Of a DNA stretch of 64,000 nucleotides, positions 1 through 9,114 are shown piece by piece (position 1 is the stretch's first letter; every line of letters begins with the position of its first letter). The translations under genes and the position numbers were made by a program. A model generated the notes under the pieces. The model worked only from the letters and a program-made list of their open reading frames with translations, ran no database searches and was not told where the DNA came from. The stretch spans positions 39,459-103,458 of the forward strand of contig DLJQ01000002.1 in assembly GCA_002484335.1 (NCBI GenBank), given 5' to 3'. Source of the DNA: Flavobacteriales bacterium UBA7612. Its GTDB lineage: Bacteria > Bacteroidota > Bacteroidia > Flavobacteriales > Weeksellaceae.

Positions 1-290
1 TGAGAGGAATGGATATTACTATGTCAGCTTATAGAAGACATTCTGCTGGATTATCTGCAGGAACAGATTTTAAAAGAGACTTGAGACATAATAAACTAGA
101 TCAGATCACTGGAAATTATTATAAAGGTAAAATTTCTCATTTAGCAGATTGGATGATTTTTTCTAGAAGTAGATTAGATTTTTGGGAATGTATAAATAAA
201 AATAAATATTCTTTAGCATTTCAACATTTAAAATGGATTTTGAAGAAATATAAAATTTTACGAATTTATTTATTGAAGAAAATAAAATAA
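1..290 (+). CDS. Glycosyltransferase family 2, C-terminal part (truncated by window edge)
   Basis: The frame is open to the first base, so this is the tail of a gene that starts upstream; the first in-frame ATG at 9 is probably internal. About 95 residues are visible. The SAYRRH segment near the beginning resembles the late Y-R-x-H motif of GT2 glycosyltransferases, where the arginine and histidine lie close to the acceptor site. The end is rich in Lys and Ile, as in the other GT2 proteins of this locus. The next gene begins 2 bases after the stop, so they are probably cotranscribed. The GT-A fold with its DxD motif would lie outside the window, so the assignment is tentative. Confidence 0.55.
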   Translation, partial: RGMDITMSAYRRHSAGLSAGTDFKRDLRHNKLDQITGNYYKGKISHLADWMIFSRSRLDFWECINKNKYSLAFQHLKWILKKYKILRIYLLKKIK

Positions 291-292
291 AA

Positions 293-1432
293 TTGAAAAA
301 AATAGCTTTTTTATCTGATGGAGATCCGAGAGATAAGTCATTATGGTCAGGAACAATGTATATGATGTATTCTAGTTTCATTCAACTAGGTTATGAAGTT
401 GATTGGATTCCAGCTACAAAATATACTGAAAAAGAAATTAATTTTATAGAAAGAGTAGCTTCTTTTCATGAAAAAATATTAAATAGAACTTTCAATCGTT
501 ATCAAAATTTGACAAAAGCTTTTATAGCATCAAGAAGAATTAAAAATAAATTAAAAGAAACTGATTTTGATTTACTTTTTGTTTCTAATGCAATCAATGA
601 TATAGCTTTCTTGAATATAAAACAACCTATTATTTATGTAAATGATATTTTGTACGACCAACATATCAATTATTATTCCGCATATAAAGGGTTAGGTTGG
701 TATTCTAAAAAAATATTACGTTATTTAGAGAGAAAAGCTCTTCAAAAATGTTCTGCTGTGCTTTTACCATCTGAATGGTCAGTAGAAAGAGCTGTATCTT
801 TTTATCATTTACCCTCAGATAAAGTACATTTACTTCGATTTGGTGCAAATATAGATGTTCCTCAAAAAAATAATTTCCAACCAAAGAAGTTAACTCAACC
901 TATTACATTCCTTTTTTTGAGTGTAGAATGGGAAAGAAAAAGAGGAGATATAGCATTAGATACTGTAGAGTTATTAGTAAAAAAAGGTTATAATGTAAAA
1001 CTTAAGGTAGTAGGTTGTATACCTCCAAAAGAATCTGAGATAATGGAAGTTGTTCCATTTTTAAATAAAAATATACCTGAAGATTATCAAAAACTAAAAG
1101 ATACTTTAAATTCATCTCATTTTCTTTTTGTTCCAACAGAAGCTGAGTGTTATGGTATTGTTTTTTGTGAAGCTTCAGCTTATGGATTACCGAGTATTAC
1201 AACAGCTACAGGAGGAGTTACATCAATTGTTAAAGATGGAATAAATGGCTTTGCATTACCATTAAATGCTAAAGCAGATGAATATGCAAAAATAATTGAA
1301 CCTTTTTTAATTAATGAGAGTAAATTTCAAGAATTAAGTAAAACTTCTAGAGCAAGATATGATCAAGCTTTGAATTGGGATGTTTGGAGAAATGAATTAA
1401 GAAATATTTTGAATAAAATTTTTGAAAAATAA
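293..1432 (+). CDS. Glycosyltransferase family 4 (GT-B fold)
   Basis: A 379-residue cytoplasmic sugar transferase that should use a nucleotide-sugar donor for surface-polysaccharide assembly. The C-terminal half has the GT4 nucleotide-binding pattern: a FLSVEWERKRG strand-loop and an E-x7-E motif (Glu285 and Glu293), followed by GLPSITTATGGV and DGINGFALP. The start is TTG at 293. The next in-frame ATG, at codon 22, would remove the first beta strand (KIAFLSDGD), so TTG is preferred. It lies 2 bases behind the previous gene and its stop overlaps the next ATG (TAATG). Sugar specificity cannot be read from the sequence. Confidence 0.85.
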   Translation: MKKIAFLSDGDPRDKSLWSGTMYMMYSSFIQLGYEVDWIPATKYTEKEINFIERVASFHEKILNRTFNRYQNLTKAFIASRRIKNKLKETDFDLLFVSNAINDIAFLNIKQPIIYVNDILYDQHINYYSAYKGLGWYSKKILRYLERKALQKCSAVLLPSEWSVERAVSFYHLPSDKVHLLRFGANIDVPQKNNFQPKKLTQPITFLFLSVEWERKRGDIALDTVELLVKKGYNVKLKVVGCIPPKESEIMEVVPFLNKNIPEDYQKLKDTLNSSHFLFVPTEAECYGIVFCEASAYGLPSITTATGGVTSIVKDGINGFALPLNAKADEYAKIIEPFLINESKFQELSKTSRARYDQALNWDVWRNELRNILNKIFEK

Positions 1433-2460
1433 TGGAAAAGAGTTATAGGACAGAAAATAACTTTGATTTTTTAAGATTACTATTTGCAAGTGCTGTAGTT
1501 TTCTCTCATTCTTATTCTTTAACTGCAAAAGAAGATATTGTTTATGTATTAACTAATAAGCAAATTAATTTAGGCTGGCTCTCGGTTGATATATTTTTTA
1601 TATTAAGTGGTTATTTAATTTTATCAAGTTTAAAATATAGTAAATCTATTCAGAATTATCTTTGGAAAAGGGTATTAAGACTATATCCAGCTTTATTTAT
1701 ATTGTTATTATTTACATTATTATTAGTTCCTTTTGTGTATGTAGGTAAGAATATTTTAAAGGAGGCTAGTTTTTGGAGTTATGCTCCTAGAGTTTTATCT
1801 TTATTTAATGTACAAATTGATATGAATAATGTTTTTAAGAATAATCCTTATCCAAGTGCTGTGAATGGATCGCTTTGGTCATTATGTTATGAGTTTTTAA
1901 TGTATATTTTATTATTAGTAATCTATCCTTTTAGAAATAAAAATAAATTATTAATTCTATTTTTTTTATTAGCATTTATTTGTTCTTATATCCTTTTTTT
2001 ATTTAAACCCACATTTCTTAATAGATATTTTTCTTTAATTTACATTGATACTTTTCAACTTTATAGATTATCAAAATGTTTTTTTGCAGGATGCTTATTG
2101 TATTTATTAAAATTAGAGAAGTTAAATTATTTTTTTGTTAGAGTGATCTGTATAAGTTTAATAACATTATCAATATATTTAAATTTATTTAAGTATATAG
2201 GACCATTATTATTACCAATATTTATATTATTGATTGGTCAATTAAAAACAAACTACATTAGTGGAATAATAAATAAAATAGGTGATATATCTTATGGGAT
2301 ATATATATATGGTTTTTTTGTTCAACAATATTTAATGTATTTTTTTAAATTAAATGTAATTGAATTAACTATATATGGAATGTTTTTTACAGGTATTTTA
2401 GCTTATTTTTCTTGGAATTTTATAGAAAAACCAATGCAGAAGTATAAAATGAAATTTTAA
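1432..2460 (+). CDS. Acyltransferase 3 family membrane protein (OafA/YrhL-like)
   Basis: An integral membrane O-acyltransferase of 342 residues, the usual length for a bare acyltransferase-3 domain, with about ten predicted membrane segments. Family landmarks are His26 in the first helix (VVFSHSYSL), SVDIFFILSGYLI in the second, the RLYP motif after it, NGSLWSLCYEF mid-protein and the terminal FIEKPMQ. Such enzymes move acetyl or other acyl groups onto sugars of lipid-linked intermediates or finished polymer. The start codon overlaps the stop of the upstream GT4 gene, indicating translational coupling. It is intact, unlike the second family member at 10086-10598. Confidence 0.88.
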   Translation: MEKSYRTENNFDFLRLLFASAVVFSHSYSLTAKEDIVYVLTNKQINLGWLSVDIFFILSGYLILSSLKYSKSIQNYLWKRVLRLYPALFILLLFTLLLVPFVYVGKNILKEASFWSYAPRVLSLFNVQIDMNNVFKNNPYPSAVNGSLWSLCYEFLMYILLLVIYPFRNKNKLLILFFLLAFICSYILFLFKPTFLNRYFSLIYIDTFQLYRLSKCFFAGCLLYLLKLEKLNYFFVRVICISLITLSIYLNLFKYIGPLLLPIFILLIGQLKTNYISGIINKIGDISYGIYIYGFFVQQYLMYFFKLNVIELTIYGMFFTGILAYFSWNFIEKPMQKYKMKF

Positions 2461-2468
2461 ATAATTAA

Positions 2469-3932
2469 CTATTCATCTAAAGAAAATAAACAATTTTCAT
2501 TATTTTCATTTCCTAATTTTATTATAATAGTATTATTAAATTTTTGAACACTTTTAGGATTTGGCCATGTAGGCATTTCATGGATTAATTTAGTATCGAT
2601 TTTATTAATATCTTTCAATGATGAAGGTTTTATATTCATTATATTTTGATATTTTAAAAAAGCTGAAATTCTATTTGTATCTCCTCCACACCATTCAAAA
2701 AATGAAGCACCGAAAACTTCTGATTTTTTTATTCTGAATTCTGAATTTTTTAATCTCCCATAAAAATAAAATGAATAATTAGGATCATTATAATCAGGTA
2801 TGTTTATCATTAATTGAGTTTTTACATCTCTTGCTGTTGTTTTGTCTTGTTCTCCAACTTTATATTGAGAGTAATATAATTTTGAAATATAAAATATACT
2901 TGTAAGAGAAATAGTACTAATAATAATTGTTTTTAGATATTTATTTTTTAAGTGAGTTAAACAATAAATAATGGAAAAAGAAAAACAAATATTAGTTGAT
3001 AAGAAAATTCTAGGAGGATAAGAATCCATTACAAGAATTATTATAAAAGGACTTATAACTAATATTATTAAAAATAAATAAGTCCAAATTTTTTCTTTAT
3101 TTTTAATAATAGAATAAAGAATAAAACTTATTACAATTAAAGTTGCTAATAAATAAGGTTGCTGACCATAATAAAATCTTCCTAGTAAATTTCGAATAAT
3201 ATATTTAAAGTTCAATGATAAATTCTGTAATGAAAAAAAAGACTTTGCATACTCATTATTTTCCATTTTTATATTAAGTGTTTTTATTGTACAATAGTAT
3301 ATAAATACAGACACAGTTATAATTATTATATAGTAAAAGACTTTATTAAAAATTACTTTTACTTTATTCTCATTTTTTTTATAATCTAAAAAAAATCTTA
3401 TAAATAATAATGTAAAAGGAAGTAATAGTAATGTTTGATAGATTCCAAGAATAAGATAAGAACAAATAAAACAAATAAAGTATTTTAATAAATTAGAAAT
3501 ATTATTAAGATATAATATATAAATACTCAAACTACATAAAAAAAGTCCAAATGATATAACATCAGCTTGTGTAATGAAATAATATTGATAAGCATATTGA
3601 GGAAAAGTTATATATAAAGCACTAAAAAGTATAGTATTAAAATTGTTAAAGTTAAAAATTTTAGAGTTTATAATAGCACTAAAAGATAAGAATATATTAC
3701 TAATTAATATTGTGAAAAAAGGATTGTATGTATATATGGAATCTTTGTTAAGTCCAAATTTTATAAAATCTAAAAACCATCTTCCATGTTTTGATAAAAA
3801 ACCATAATGAAGAGATCCTTCTCCATCAAGAGGTACATTAAAAAATATAATAGCTGGTAAATAGCTTATAAAAGCAATTAGAAAAATTAAAATATATAAA
3901 TTATAATTTTTAGAATTATTAAGTAGTTTCAT
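2469..3932 (-). CDS. GtrII-like polytopic membrane glycosyltransferase
   Basis: A 487-residue multi-pass protein with about ten hydrophobic segments. The first long loop carries an acidic patch (PLDGEGS) and the signature KHGRWFLDFI, which matches the glucosyltransferase-II (GtrII) family. Known members transfer a sugar from a polyprenyl-phosphate donor onto O-antigen at the periplasmic face. The C-terminal 130 residues are soluble. It is convergent with the acyltransferase, with only 8 bases between the stops, and runs opposite to most of the cluster. A Wzy or Wzx role was considered, but the GRW loop and soluble tail favour GtrII. The acceptor is unknown. Confidence 0.6.
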   Translation of the reverse strand: MKLLNNSKNYNLYILIFLIAFISYLPAIIFFNVPLDGEGSLHYGFLSKHGRWFLDFIKFGLNKDSIYTYNPFFTILISNIFLSFSAIINSKIFNFNNFNTILFSALYITFPQYAYQYYFITQADVISFGLFLCSLSIYILYLNNISNLLKYFICFICSYLILGIYQTLLLLPFTLLFIRFFLDYKKNENKVKVIFNKVFYYIIIITVSVFIYYCTIKTLNIKMENNEYAKSFFSLQNLSLNFKYIIRNLLGRFYYGQQPYLLATLIVISFILYSIIKNKEKIWTYLFLIILVISPFIIILVMDSYPPRIFLSTNICFSFSIIYCLTHLKNKYLKTIIISTISLTSIFYISKLYYSQYKVGEQDKTTARDVKTQLMINIPDYNDPNYSFYFYGRLKNSEFRIKKSEVFGASFFEWCGGDTNRISAFLKYQNIMNIKPSSLKDINKIDTKLIHEMPTWPNPKSVQKFNNTIIIKLGNENNENCLFSLDE

Positions 3933-4022
3933 GTTTTGTTTTAAAGTATATAGTTTGGTTAATTTTTCTGTAGTATAATTTTTTTTAATCTATAAATTTA
4001 AAATTTTATTATTAAGATTGAT

Positions 4023-4865
4023 TTACAAGTAAATTTTTACAAAATTAATTATTCCTATTTTACTTAAGACTTTAAATTTTGAATAGCCTTTAATTTTAGC
4101 AATTCCATTATATAATCTGGCAACTATTTTTCGTTGTTCATTATTTAGTGGAAATTTTAATAACTCTCTATAATATAGTAATGATGAATTAGGATTATTT
4201 AATAATAATTTTGAGTAAACTGAAGTTAATCCTCCTTCTTGGTACTCGCAATTATAAATAAATTCATCAATAAATAGGCAATTATATTTTTTACTTATTC
4301 TATTCCATACAACAGCTTCAGTACAAAATTTTTCATCATTAAAAACTGGAAAAAGAAACTCTTTCATAACAGAAGTTTTTACAACTTCTGCCATATCACC
4401 ATTGTAATTATATTTATATCTAATATCAAAAAAATTAGATTCAAATTCTTTTTTATGAAATTCAATATTTTTCTCTAAATCATTTGTTATATATCTTTTT
4501 CCTGTTATTGATGCAATAGATGATATATTCTTAATTTTTCCGTAGTAAAATATGATTTTTTCAATACTATTTTCTGGTAAGTAATCGTCACTATCAACGA
4601 TAAAAAACAAATCACCATTTGCTAATTCAACACCTTTATTAATTGCAGTGTGTTTACCTCCATTTAGTTGTTTATAGTATTTTATAGAGATTAGATTTTC
4701 GTTAAGAAACTGGTTGATTAAATTTTTAGTTTCATCAGTTGAACCATCATCGACAATTAACCATTCAAAGCTTTTATTAGTTTGTATAATTAATGAATTA
4801 TATAATCTTGCTAGTAAATGTGCTCTATTATAAGTCGGTGTAAAAATAGTAACAATAGGTTTCAT
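4023..4865 (-). CDS. Glycosyltransferase family 2
   Basis: A 280-residue GT-A glycosyltransferase. The N-terminal domain has TIFTPTYNRAHLL, the nucleotide-binding VDDGST at about residue 38, and the metal-binding DSDD motif at residues 91-94. The acceptor half includes EAVVWNRI, the ED/EAVW-type region where the catalytic base usually lies. It is followed on the same strand, after 90 non-coding bases, by the GtrII-like gene. It is divergent from the GT32 gene at 4907; the 41-base gap between them must hold both promoters. Confidence 0.88.
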   Translation of the reverse strand: MKPIVTIFTPTYNRAHLLARLYNSLIIQTNKSFEWLIVDDGSTDETKNLINQFLNENLISIKYYKQLNGGKHTAINKGVELANGDLFFIVDSDDYLPENSIEKIIFYYGKIKNISSIASITGKRYITNDLEKNIEFHKKEFESNFFDIRYKYNYNGDMAEVVKTSVMKEFLFPVFNDEKFCTEAVVWNRISKKYNCLFIDEFIYNCEYQEGGLTSVYSKLLLNNPNSSLLYYRELLKFPLNNEQRKIVARLYNGIAKIKGYSKFKVLSKIGIINFVKIYL

Positions 4866-4906
4866 GTATAATACAATTGGTTATATTTGCAAATATACCT
4901 TAATTT

Positions 4907-5689
4907 ATGATTCCAAAAATAATTCATTACTGTTGGTTTGGAGGAAAAGACAAGCCATCATCATTTGAATATTGTTTAGCAACATGGAGAAAATATTTAC
5001 CAGATTATGAAATAAAGGAATGGAATGAGACTAATTTTAATATTTCTGAATCTATAGAATTTGTAAAAGAAGCATATAATCAAAAAAAATGGGCTTTCGT
5101 TTCCGATTATGTTCGAATTTATGCCCTATTGAATAATGGCGGTATTTATATGGATACAGATGTTGAGGTTAAAAATAATTTAGATGAGTTTCTTATACAT
5201 AATTTTTTTATAGGTTTAGAAAAAGAAGGATTTGTTTCCACAGCTTTAATAGGAAGTATTAAAAATCACTCTATTTTATTAGATATGATAAATTACTATC
5301 AAAATCAATCATTTGAAATAAAAACAAGTAACCAAATCTTATCTTCAATCCTTACAAGTAAATATGCCTTTGATAATAAAAATAATAATACTCAAGAAAT
5401 TTATAATAATATTTATATTTATTCGAACACCTATTTTAGTATAGATATTCCCAAAAATTATGCAACACCTTGGAATTTTATTAATAGAGAAAGTGCATAT
5501 AAAAATTCATTACATGTACTTTATTATTTAGATGAATTAAATAAAATACCTTACGCTAAAAGAGAATTAAACAATATGATTAATAATCAAAAAATCATTG
5601 ATGATAATTATTTATTAGATTTAATACCTTTAAAGAATATTTTATCTTATCTTAAGAAAAAACTAATTAATAAGTTTTTTAAATTTTAA
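4907..5689 (+). CDS. GT32-type glycosyltransferase (Gly_transf_sug, capsular polysaccharide)
   Basis: A 260-residue protein with the typical GT32 opening MIPKIIHYCWFGG, which binds the nucleotide sugar. SDYVRIYALLNNGGIYMDTD follows, where Asp83 and Asp85 form the DxD metal site. It matches bacterial capsule enzymes related to yeast Och1 and is presumably cytoplasmic. The stop codon overlaps that of the convergent GT2 gene by a few bases. The DxD and SDYVR motifs are unambiguous; the sugar transferred is unknown. Confidence 0.9.
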   Translation: MIPKIIHYCWFGGKDKPSSFEYCLATWRKYLPDYEIKEWNETNFNISESIEFVKEAYNQKKWAFVSDYVRIYALLNNGGIYMDTDVEVKNNLDEFLIHNFFIGLEKEGFVSTALIGSIKNHSILLDMINYYQNQSFEIKTSNQILSSILTSKYAFDNKNNNTQEIYNNIYIYSNTYFSIDIPKNYATPWNFINRESAYKNSLHVLYYLDELNKIPYAKRELNNMINNQKIIDDNYLLDLIPLKNILSYLKKKLINKFFKF

Positions 5690-6684
5690 CGTTCATATCT
5701 TTTTATATAAAAAGGTGCACCGATCAACGTAGGTAAATGAAATAATAAACTTTTCTTTTTTTGAGTTATTGTATAATTATTAGATAATAATTCAATTAAA
5801 TTGAGATAAGGATATTTTTTTAATTTTTTATAATTCTGATAAAAATATTTTCTATCAGAAGATAGAGCTTTCCATTGCATCATCAAAATCATTTCCTTAT
5901 AATATAAAATGTATTTTTTTAAACTTATTTTTTTAAACTTATTTTTCTCGTTGTTATAAAATTTAGTGAAGACACTAAGTATAAAAAACATATCATCAAA
6001 ATTCTTTTTTGTTTTTGATGATATAATAGAATTACTTCTTAGAAAATAGTAATAGGTATTCTCATTTACAAAGCTCACTTTTTCAGCACAAAGAGCCCAT
6101 TCAAAAGCCCATAATTCATCCTCACCTAAAAGATTAGGTTTAAAATGTAGGTTGTTTTTTTCTAAAAATGATTTTTTATAAATTTTGTTTGGTGCAATAA
6201 CAGGCCATTCATGGTTCATAAAAGCAGTAAAAACTTCTTCGTTATTTTTTAAAAACTTTTTAGTATTTAGTAGAGGGAAAATGACTTTTTCTATTTTTTC
6301 GTTTTCAAGATAACAAATTGTTCCACCTATAGCAACGTCAGAATTGTATTTTATAGAAGAGTTTAATAATAATTCTATAGAATCATTACTAATCCAATCA
6401 TCGCTATCTAAAAAGTATATATATTCTCCATTTGAATTTTTAACTCCAGTATTTCTAGATTCAGATAAACCTTTATTTATAGAATGATGTATAATTTTTG
6501 TTTCAAAATAATTAGATAAATTATTTAAGTAATCATTAATTATAGGAATTGAATTATCTGGTGTACAATCATTCACTAATATAATTTCAATATTTTTATA
6601 GGTTTGTGAAAATACACTTTCTAAGCATTTAACAATGTATTTTTCTACATTATAAATGGGAATAATAATACTTACAAGTTTCAT
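5686..6684 (-). CDS. Glycosyltransferase family 2
   Basis: A 332-residue GT2 enzyme. The start has SIIIPIYNVEKYI, then VNDCTPDNS (the usual NDGSTDNS with substitutions) and the metal-binding DSDD at residues 93-96. GEDELWAFE around residue 185 supplies the acceptor-side acidic motif. The C-terminal 120 residues are lysine-rich and probably associate with the membrane or other enzymes. It is convergent and overlapping with the GT32 gene and divergent from the aminotransferase gene, with 65 bases between the two starts. Confidence 0.9.
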   Translation of the reverse strand: MKLVSIIIPIYNVEKYIVKCLESVFSQTYKNIEIILVNDCTPDNSIPIINDYLNNLSNYFETKIIHHSINKGLSESRNTGVKNSNGEYIYFLDSDDWISNDSIELLLNSSIKYNSDVAIGGTICYLENEKIEKVIFPLLNTKKFLKNNEEVFTAFMNHEWPVIAPNKIYKKSFLEKNNLHFKPNLLGEDELWAFEWALCAEKVSFVNENTYYYFLRSNSIISSKTKKNFDDMFFILSVFTKFYNNEKNKFKKISLKKYILYYKEMILMMQWKALSSDRKYFYQNYKKLKKYPYLNLIELLSNNYTITQKKKSLLFHLPTLIGAPFYIKRYER

Positions 6685-6749
6685 AGGAATAATTCTATTA
6701 CGAAGATAAAATAAATTTGTAGATTTGAATTAATAATTAACTAAACTAA

Positions 6750-7832
6750 ATGATACCAGTTACAAAGCCTTTTTTACCTCTTCAAGAAGAATACCAAAAT
6801 TATTTGACAGGTATTTGGAAACGACAATGGTTAACAAATATGGGACCATTAGCAAGTCAATTGGAGATGGAATTAAAAAAATATTTATCTCTAAAGCATT
6901 TATTATTTGTTACAAATGGGACAATAGCTTTACAAATGGCTATAAAAGCATTAGATTTAAAAGGAGAAATAATAACTACACCATTTTCTTTTGTAGCAAC
7001 TACTTCATCAATTGTTTGGGAAGGTTGTAAACCTATTTTTGTTGATATCGATGAAAAATCTTTAAATATAGATGCAGATAAAATAGAGGCTGTAATAACT
7101 GAAAATACATCAGCAATATTAGCTACACATGTTTATGGTAATCCATGTGACGTAGAAAAAATAGAAAAAATAGCTAAAAAATATAACTTAAAAGTTATTT
7201 ATGATGGAGCACATGCTTTTGGAGTGAAGGTTAAAGATAAATCAATTTTCGAATATGGTGATATCTCTATTTGTTCATTGCATGCTACAAAATTATATCA
7301 TTCTATAGAGGGTGGTTTAATGATAACTAATAATCCAGAGTTATTAAAAAAAATTGCTTTTATAAGAAATTTTGGAATCTCAGGTTATGATACATTCTCT
7401 GAACTTGGTATAAATGGTAAGAATTCAGAATTTCATGCAGCAATGGGATTAATTAATTTAAAATATGTAGATGAAATTATTTTAAAACGTAAATTATTAA
7501 CAAAAAGATATGAAGAGAATTTAGTTAATTTTAAAGCTTCTAGACCTTTATGGCATAAATATTCAGAAAATAATGGAGCTTATTTACCTTTTGTTTTAGA
7601 ATCAGAAGAATTACTTCTGAAAATAAAAACAGAATTAGATAAAACTGAAATATTTACAAGACGTTATTTTTATCCTAGTTTAGCAACAGCTTTACCTTAT
7701 TTAAATTCGACAGATATGCCAATAACAGATGATATTTCTAAAAAAGTATTATGCTTGCCATTATTTTATGATTTGACTGAAGAGGAGGTAGATTGGATAT
7801 GTAGAATAATTTTAAGAATACAAAATAATTAA
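6750..7832 (+). CDS. DegT/DnrJ/EryC1/StrS family sugar aminotransferase
   Basis: A 360-residue PLP-dependent enzyme that should convert a keto nucleotide sugar to an amino sugar in the cytoplasm. Visible motifs are FVTNGTIAL, PFSFVATTSSI, YDGAHAFG with Asp152 contacting the PLP nitrogen, and SLHATKLYHSIEGG with the Schiff-base Lys181. Residue FGISGYD and the ENNGAYLPF region also fit the fold. Length is typical. The next gene, an ATP-grasp ligase, starts 3 bases downstream, suggesting that the amino group made here is then acylated. No dehydratase that would make its keto substrate is in the window. Confidence 0.92.
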   Translation: MIPVTKPFLPLQEEYQNYLTGIWKRQWLTNMGPLASQLEMELKKYLSLKHLLFVTNGTIALQMAIKALDLKGEIITTPFSFVATTSSIVWEGCKPIFVDIDEKSLNIDADKIEAVITENTSAILATHVYGNPCDVEKIEKIAKKYNLKVIYDGAHAFGVKVKDKSIFEYGDISICSLHATKLYHSIEGGLMITNNPELLKKIAFIRNFGISGYDTFSELGINGKNSEFHAAMGLINLKYVDEIILKRKLLTKRYEENLVNFKASRPLWHKYSENNGAYLPFVLESEELLLKIKTELDKTEIFTRRYFYPSLATALPYLNSTDMPITDDISKKVLCLPLFYDLTEEEVDWICRIILRIQNN

Positions 7833-7835
7833 TAT

Positions 7836-9104
7836 ATGAAATATAATATTTTGGTATTTCCTTGTGGTTCAGAGATAGCTTTGGAAATACATAGATCTTT
7901 AAAATATTCTATTCATGTAGATCTTTTTGGCGCAAATAGCGTTGATGATCATGGGAAGTTTATATATGAAAATTATATAGGCAATTTACCTTTTTTTAAT
8001 GAAGAAAATTTTATACCTAAACTAATAGAAATTGTAAAAGAAAATAAAATAGATGCTATATATCCAGCGATGGATTCAGTAATAACTATTTTAAAAAAGA
8101 ATGAAGAGTATTTAGGCTGTAAGATAATATCTTCATCATATGAGACGACAGAAATATGTTTATCAAAATTAAAAACATATAGAATTTTAAGTACAATTAT
8201 ACCCACTCCATTGGTTTTTGATAATGATGATAAAAATATTAATTTTCCTGTATTTTTAAAACCAGAAATAGGTTATGGATCCAGAGGAGCAAAAAAAGTG
8301 ACTTCTCAAGAAGATTTAAAAAATCATCTTAGTAATTATCCAACATGTATAATATCTGAATATTTACCAGGTAAAGAGTATACAGTTGACTGCTTTACTG
8401 ATTTTAAAGGGAAGTTATTGTTTGTAGGTTCTAGAGAGAGAAGTCGTATATCTAATGGAATAAGTGTTAATACTTCATCTATGATCCTAGAAGATAGATT
8501 TTTAGAATTAGCAAAAAAAATTAATGATGGATTAAATTTTAATGGAGCTTGGTTTTTTCAAGTAAAAGAAAGGTATAGTAAAGAATTAGTTTTGATGGAG
8601 GTTGCATCTAGATTTGGAGGATCATCATCAGTATACAGAATGAAAGGAATAAACTTCGCAGCCTTAAGTTTATTTAATATATTCAATATACCAGTAAGTA
8701 TAATAGAAAATAATTACGAAGTTGAGATGGACAGGGCATTAGATATTAAATTTAAAAGTAATTTAGTATTTAATCATGTTTATATTGATTTTGATGATGT
8801 TATAATTATAAATGATAAAGTAAATATTGAAATAATATCCTTTTTATATAAAATGATAAATGAAGGTAAACAAATTTATTTAATAACTAAACATAAATTT
8901 GATATTAATAAAAGCTTAATTAGTCATAGACTTGAACATCTTTTTGATGAAGTGATTCACTTAAAACCAGATGATAATAAATGGAAATATATAAAATATT
9001 TTGATTCAATATTTATAGATGATTCATTTTCAGAAAGAAATGAAGTTAAAAATAATCTTCAACTTCCAGTATTTAGTCCAGATATGATTTCATTACTAAT
9101 ATAA
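7836..9104 (+). CDS. ATP-grasp ligase fused to a C-terminal HAD-like domain
   Basis: A 422-residue two-domain protein. Residues 1-300 are a CarB-like ATP-grasp unit: a pre-ATP-grasp segment with IYPAMD, then FPVFLKPEIGYGSRGAK for phosphate binding, ISEYLPGKEYTVD, and VLMEVASRFGG with Glu255 and Arg259. ATP-grasp enzymes join a carboxylate to an amine through an acyl phosphate. Residues 312-422 look like a small HAD fold: YIDFDDV with Asp318 and Asp320, LITKHK with Thr351, and IFIDDSFSERNE with Asp395 and Asp396. The gene starts 3 bases after the DegT aminotransferase. I infer amino-acyl or carboxylate ligation to an amino sugar; the HAD part may be phosphatase or structural. Confidence 0.78.
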   Translation: MKYNILVFPCGSEIALEIHRSLKYSIHVDLFGANSVDDHGKFIYENYIGNLPFFNEENFIPKLIEIVKENKIDAIYPAMDSVITILKKNEEYLGCKIISSSYETTEICLSKLKTYRILSTIIPTPLVFDNDDKNINFPVFLKPEIGYGSRGAKKVTSQEDLKNHLSNYPTCIISEYLPGKEYTVDCFTDFKGKLLFVGSRERSRISNGISVNTSSMILEDRFLELAKKINDGLNFNGAWFFQVKERYSKELVLMEVASRFGGSSSVYRMKGINFAALSLFNIFNIPVSIIENNYEVEMDRALDIKFKSNLVFNHVYIDFDDVIIINDKVNIEIISFLYKMINEGKQIYLITKHKFDINKSLISHRLEHLFDEVIHLKPDDNKWKYIKYFDSIFIDDSFSERNEVKNNLQLPVFSPDMISLLI

Positions 9105-9114
9105 TTAAAACAGT

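Noticed and set aside
2469..3932. Wzx flippase or Wzy polymerase
   Set aside because: The GRW-containing first loop and the large soluble C-terminus fit GtrII better, and no MOP-type helix pattern is visible.
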